A stretch of 10,317 nucleotides of DNA from Porticoccus sp. (GTDB lineage: Bacteria > Pseudomonadota > Gammaproteobacteria > Pseudomonadales > Porticoccaceae): contig DRHD01000348.1 of NCBI GenBank assembly GCA_011049795.1, forward strand, positions 1-10,317, in the 5' to 3' direction. Of this stretch, positions 7,632-10,317 are shown in pieces. Every line of letters starts with the position of its first letter. Position 1 is the first letter of the stretch. The translations under genes and the position numbers were made by a program. Under the pieces are notes generated by a model, which worked only from the letters and a program-made list of their open reading frames with translations, ran no database searches and had not been told where the DNA came from.

Positions 7632-7640
7632 TGGTATAGT
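7612..7640 (+). promoter_or_regulatory. Candidate extended -10 promoter of mlaC-ibaG
   Basis: TATAGT at 7635-7640 (five of six matches to TATAAT) is directly preceded by TGG, an extended -10 element that can compensate for a poor -35. The hexamer 17 bp upstream (TTTCGT, 7612-7617) is weak. A start near 7647 would leave an unusually long leader of about 130 nt before mlaC. The element adjoins the candidate yrbG -35, so the two promoters would overlap. Confidence 0.45.
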
Positions 7641-7681
7641 GCCCGCCATTCTAAGTCAGCTATTTTTGGTACTCCACCCGT

Positions 7682-7724
7682 AGTCTATGGTCAAACAGTC
7701 TATGGGATTCCTGATATGGGATTC
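7682..7724 (+). repeat. Short overlapping direct repeats in the mlaC leader
   Basis: AGTCTATGG occurs at 7682-7690 and 7697-7705 (15-bp period). TATGGGATTC occurs at 7701-7710 and 7715-7724 (14-bp period), so the second copy of the first repeat runs into the first copy of the second. The core TATGG therefore appears three times at 14-15 bp spacing. It lies downstream of the candidate mlaC promoter, in untranslated DNA. It may be slippage or a regulatory array; nothing in the sequence decides between them. Confidence 0.7.
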
Positions 7725-7765
7725 TTGGTGGGGAGGTGTCACAGGCTGAATGACTTGTATGAATT

Positions 7766-7774
7766 AGGGGAAGG
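7766..7774 (+). promoter_or_regulatory. Shine-Dalgarno of mlaC
   Basis: AGGGGAAGG ends five bases before the ATG at 7780. It confirms this start, which also gives a proper signal peptide. Confidence 0.75.
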
Positions 7775-7779
7775 CTCTT

Positions 7780-8403
7780 ATGCGCTGTGGATGGGTACGT
7801 TCAACAATAATAGCACTATTTTTATCGATAGCTGGTGGCGCTTGGGCTGCCGATGTCGAAGCACCGGAGCAGACGCCTCATCAGGTGATTGAGTCCGTCA
7901 CCGATCAACTGGTCGAGGAAATTGCTGCTCATCGAGATACCTTTTCTGAAGACCCAGAGCCATTTTTTGAGGCGCTGGACGGCCTTTTGGGAGAAGTCAT
8001 TGACTTCAATTGGATTGCATACCGAGTGATGGGGTCCTATGGCAAGCAGGCTACCCCCGAGCAGCGCACTCGTTTTTCCAAAACTTTTCGCTGTGAGTTA
8101 ATTGAAACTTATGGCCGTGGACTTGTAGCTTATGGTGATCAGTCTATTGTTGTGCTGCCGCCAAAAGAGGATATCAGTGGTCAGCGTAGGGTGACTGTTA
8201 CACAGGAAATCCGTGGTGAAGATGGGGTCTTCCCGTTGACGTACTCAATGGGCCTGAATAAGGATGGCCGATGGAAGGTAACTAATGTGGTTATTAATGG
8301 CGTTAATCTAGGAAAAACCTTCCGCAATCAATTTTTACACAGAGCCCAAAAGTTTGACGGCAATATTGATCAGATTATCGACAATTGGTCATCAAAAGGT
8401 TGA
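7780..8403 (+). CDS. mlaC: Periplasmic phospholipid-binding protein MlaC, separated from the rest of mla
   Basis: A 207-residue exported protein (E. coli MlaC: 211). Residues 1-23 form a signal peptide with hydrophobic core TIIALFLSIAGG and likely cleavage at AWA/AD. The mature part follows the MlaC (Tol-Tol/Ttg2D) pattern: PHQVIESVTDQL, an FNWIAYRVMGSYGKQATPEQRTRFSKTF core, ETYGRGLVAYGDQ and a C-terminal NGVNLGKTFRNQF. MlaC carries phospholipid between the outer-membrane MlaA-porin complex and the inner-membrane MlaFEDB transporter to keep outer-leaflet asymmetry. Unusually, mlaF, mlaE and mlaD are not upstream (yrbG begins 218 bp away, divergently) and mlaB is not downstream (ibaG follows after 23 bp). 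The reading frame is intact and codon use looks ordinary, so it is probably still functional, working with partners encoded elsewhere. A HpnM-like hopanoid-associated role is an alternative, but no hopanoid genes are visible. Confidence 0.9.
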   Translation: MRCGWVRSTIIALFLSIAGGAWAADVEAPEQTPHQVIESVTDQLVEEIAAHRDTFSEDPEPFFEALDGLLGEVIDFNWIAYRVMGSYGKQATPEQRTRFSKTFRCELIETYGRGLVAYGDQSIVVLPPKEDISGQRRVTVTQEIRGEDGVFPLTYSMGLNKDGRWKVTNVVINGVNLGKTFRNQFLHRAQKFDGNIDQIIDNWSSKG

Positions 8404-8426
8404 GTTAAAAACCTGAGATTAAAATT

Positions 8427-8657
8427 ATGCATCCTGATGATGTAAAAAAACTCCTCCTTGCCAATCTGGCTGACTGTGAAGTGTCTGTAGGCGGTGATGG
8501 TCGCCATTTTGATATTACGGTAGTCGGTAGCCTCTTTGCTGGGCTTCGCCCTGTGCAGCGTCAGCAGAAAGTTTATGCTGTGCTCCATGATGAAATTTCT
8601 GCGGGCACTATTCATGCTGTAAACATTAAAACCCTAACCCCTGATGAGCGTCAGTAG
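8427..8657 (+). CDS. ibaG: BolA-family protein IbaG
   Basis: A 76-residue BolA-like protein (E. coli IbaG: 84). It matches IbaG along its length: VSVGGDGRHFDITVVGSLFAGLRPVQRQQKVYAVL, then GTIHAVNIKTLTPDE. The HAVNIKT segment is the conserved BolA nucleic-acid/Fe-S binding region, where His is a usual cluster ligand with a monothiol glutaredoxin. IbaG proteins are linked to acid resistance and iron-sulfur cluster trafficking; the exact role is not settled. It begins 23 bp after mlaC, a gap too small for mlaB, which normally sits there. The C-terminus is about eight residues shorter than in E. coli. It ends in tandem stops TAG TAA (8655-8660). The upstream Shine-Dalgarno is poor. Position directly before murA is conserved in gammaproteobacteria and supports the call. 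Confidence 0.93.
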   Translation: MHPDDVKKLLLANLADCEVSVGGDGRHFDITVVGSLFAGLRPVQRQQKVYAVLHDEISAGTIHAVNIKTLTPDERQ

Positions 8658-8685
8658 TAACGCGCTCACGGGTGTGCTCATGGGT

Positions 8686-8712
8686 TTTTCAGAAACACAT
8701 CTCTGCTCTAAT
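8686..8712 (+). promoter_or_regulatory. Possible weak promoter of murA
   Basis: TCTAAT at 8707-8712 matches five of six -10 bases. The best -35, TTTTCA at 8686-8691, matches four of six but gives a short 15-bp spacer. It would start transcripts about 30 nt before murA. murA may equally be served by read-through from mlaC-ibaG. Confidence 0.25.
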
Positions 8713-8749
8713 TAGTCAGAATCTTCCCCTCGATATACAAGGGTTATGA

Positions 8750-10012
<1,263 letters not shown>

Positions 10013-10060
10013 GTAATAGGCTGGTTAGATCGTTAGGCAGCTTGGAAGATTGAGGGCATT

Positions 10061-10317
10061 ATGCAAATTACTATCGCGCTGACCAAGGGGCGAATTTTAA
10101 AAGAAACCCTGCCGATATTGGCTCTTGCGGGCATTGAGCCCCTTGAGGATATCAGTGCCAGTCGAAAGCTATTGTTTGATACGAGTCAAACTGGTGTGCG
10201 CTTGCTGGTGTTGCGAGGTTCCGATGTGCCCACTTATGTCCAGTTCGGGGCAGCGGATCTCGGCGTGGCGGGCAAGGACACCTTGCTTGAGCACGGTGGC
10301 GATGGTCTCTACGAGCC
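10061..10317 (+). CDS. hisG: ATP phosphoribosyltransferase HisG, short form, 5' part only
   Basis: Eighty-five codons are present before the window ends. The protein begins [20 protein letters not shown] and continues with [27 protein letters not shown] and [15 protein letters not shown], which match the N-terminal catalytic domain of HisG. The enzyme joins ATP and PRPP in the first step of histidine synthesis. The direct [12 protein letters not shown] start and the [18 protein letters not shown] segment resemble the short HisG of about 210 residues, which lacks the regulatory ACT-like domain and works with HisZ; the missing C-terminus prevents proof. GAGGG (10052-10056) precedes the ATG at good spacing. 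Placement after murA is the Pseudomonas-type order, where hisD and hisC usually follow. It is unrelated in function to murA but probably shares transcription with it. Confidence 0.95.
   Translation, partial: MQITIALTKGRILKETLPILALAGIEPLEDISASRKLLFDTSQTGVRLLVLRGSDVPTYVQFGAADLGVAGKDTLLEHGGDGLYE

Noticed and set aside
7377..7649. A 90-codon minus-strand frame overlapping the yrbG start.
   Set aside because: It lies out of frame over the well-supported N-terminal alpha repeat of YrbG, and its composition is typical of a shadow frame.
7609..7683. A 24-codon plus-strand frame (MFRKLVRNGIVPAILSQ...) in the yrbG-mlaC spacer, considered as a small gene or mlaF remnant.
   Set aside because: No ribosome binding site, it contains the candidate mlaC -10, and it resembles none of MlaF, MlaE or MlaD.
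8646..8684. Near-repeat GCTCACGGGT / GCTCATGGGT just after ibaG, considered as an operator.
   Set aside because: Only two imperfect copies, with no symmetry and no link to a recognisable regulator.
8639..8689. Possible terminator after ibaG: ATGAGC (8644-8649) pairs with GCTCAT (8676-8681), flanked by CCC/GGG and followed by TTTTTC.
   Set aside because: The loop is 26 nt, the stem is interrupted and overlaps the ibaG coding end, a competing 6-bp stem uses the same bases, and the T-run is short. Not good enough to call a terminator.

Overview
The window is a chromosomal housekeeping segment from a gammaproteobacterium. Evidence is the gene order rapZ-ptsN-hpf-rpoN-lptB-lptA-lptC-kdsC-kdsD-yrbG on the minus strand, divergent from an mla/ibaG/murA block on the plus strand. 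murA followed by hisG, and the short form of HisG, resemble the Pseudomonas arrangement more than the enteric one, so a Pseudomonadales/Cellvibrionales-like (possibly marine) lineage is my inference; genus cannot be read from the sequence. I see no mobile elements, tRNA/rRNA genes, CRISPR arrays or islands of foreign-looking sequence, and base composition appears even throughout.

Minus-strand block (1-7561), read right to left in transcription order. yrbG encodes a CaCA-family cation exchanger. It is followed, behind its own probable promoter, by kdsD and kdsC (Kdo precursor synthesis), then lptC, lptA and lptB (inner-membrane anchor, periplasmic bridge and ATPase of the LPS export machine). 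kdsD to lptB is packed with gaps of 0-3 bp or overlaps. A 112-bp gap with a good sigma70-type promoter separates lptB from rpoN (sigma-54). After rpoN come hpf (ribosome hibernation), ptsN (nitrogen-PTS EIIA) and rapZ (RNA-binding adaptor/ATPase), with rapZ running off the left edge. So LPS sugar synthesis and LPS transport are co-transcribed, followed by the sigma-54/PTS-Ntr regulatory group.

Plus-strand block (7780-10317). mlaC (periplasmic phospholipid carrier), ibaG (BolA-like), murA (first committed step of peptidoglycan synthesis) and the start of hisG (histidine synthesis, cut by the right edge).

The one real departure from the canonical layout is in the Mla part. In E. coli and Pseudomonas, mlaF-mlaE-mlaD precede mlaC and mlaB follows it. 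Here only 218 bp of non-coding DNA separate yrbG from mlaC, and 23 bp separate mlaC from ibaG, so mlaF, mlaE, mlaD and mlaB are all absent from this locus while mlaC looks intact. That 218-bp spacer is the longest gene-free stretch; it holds candidate divergent promoters and short direct repeats. No stretch over 300 bases lacks a gene, and I found no convincing previously undescribed system.
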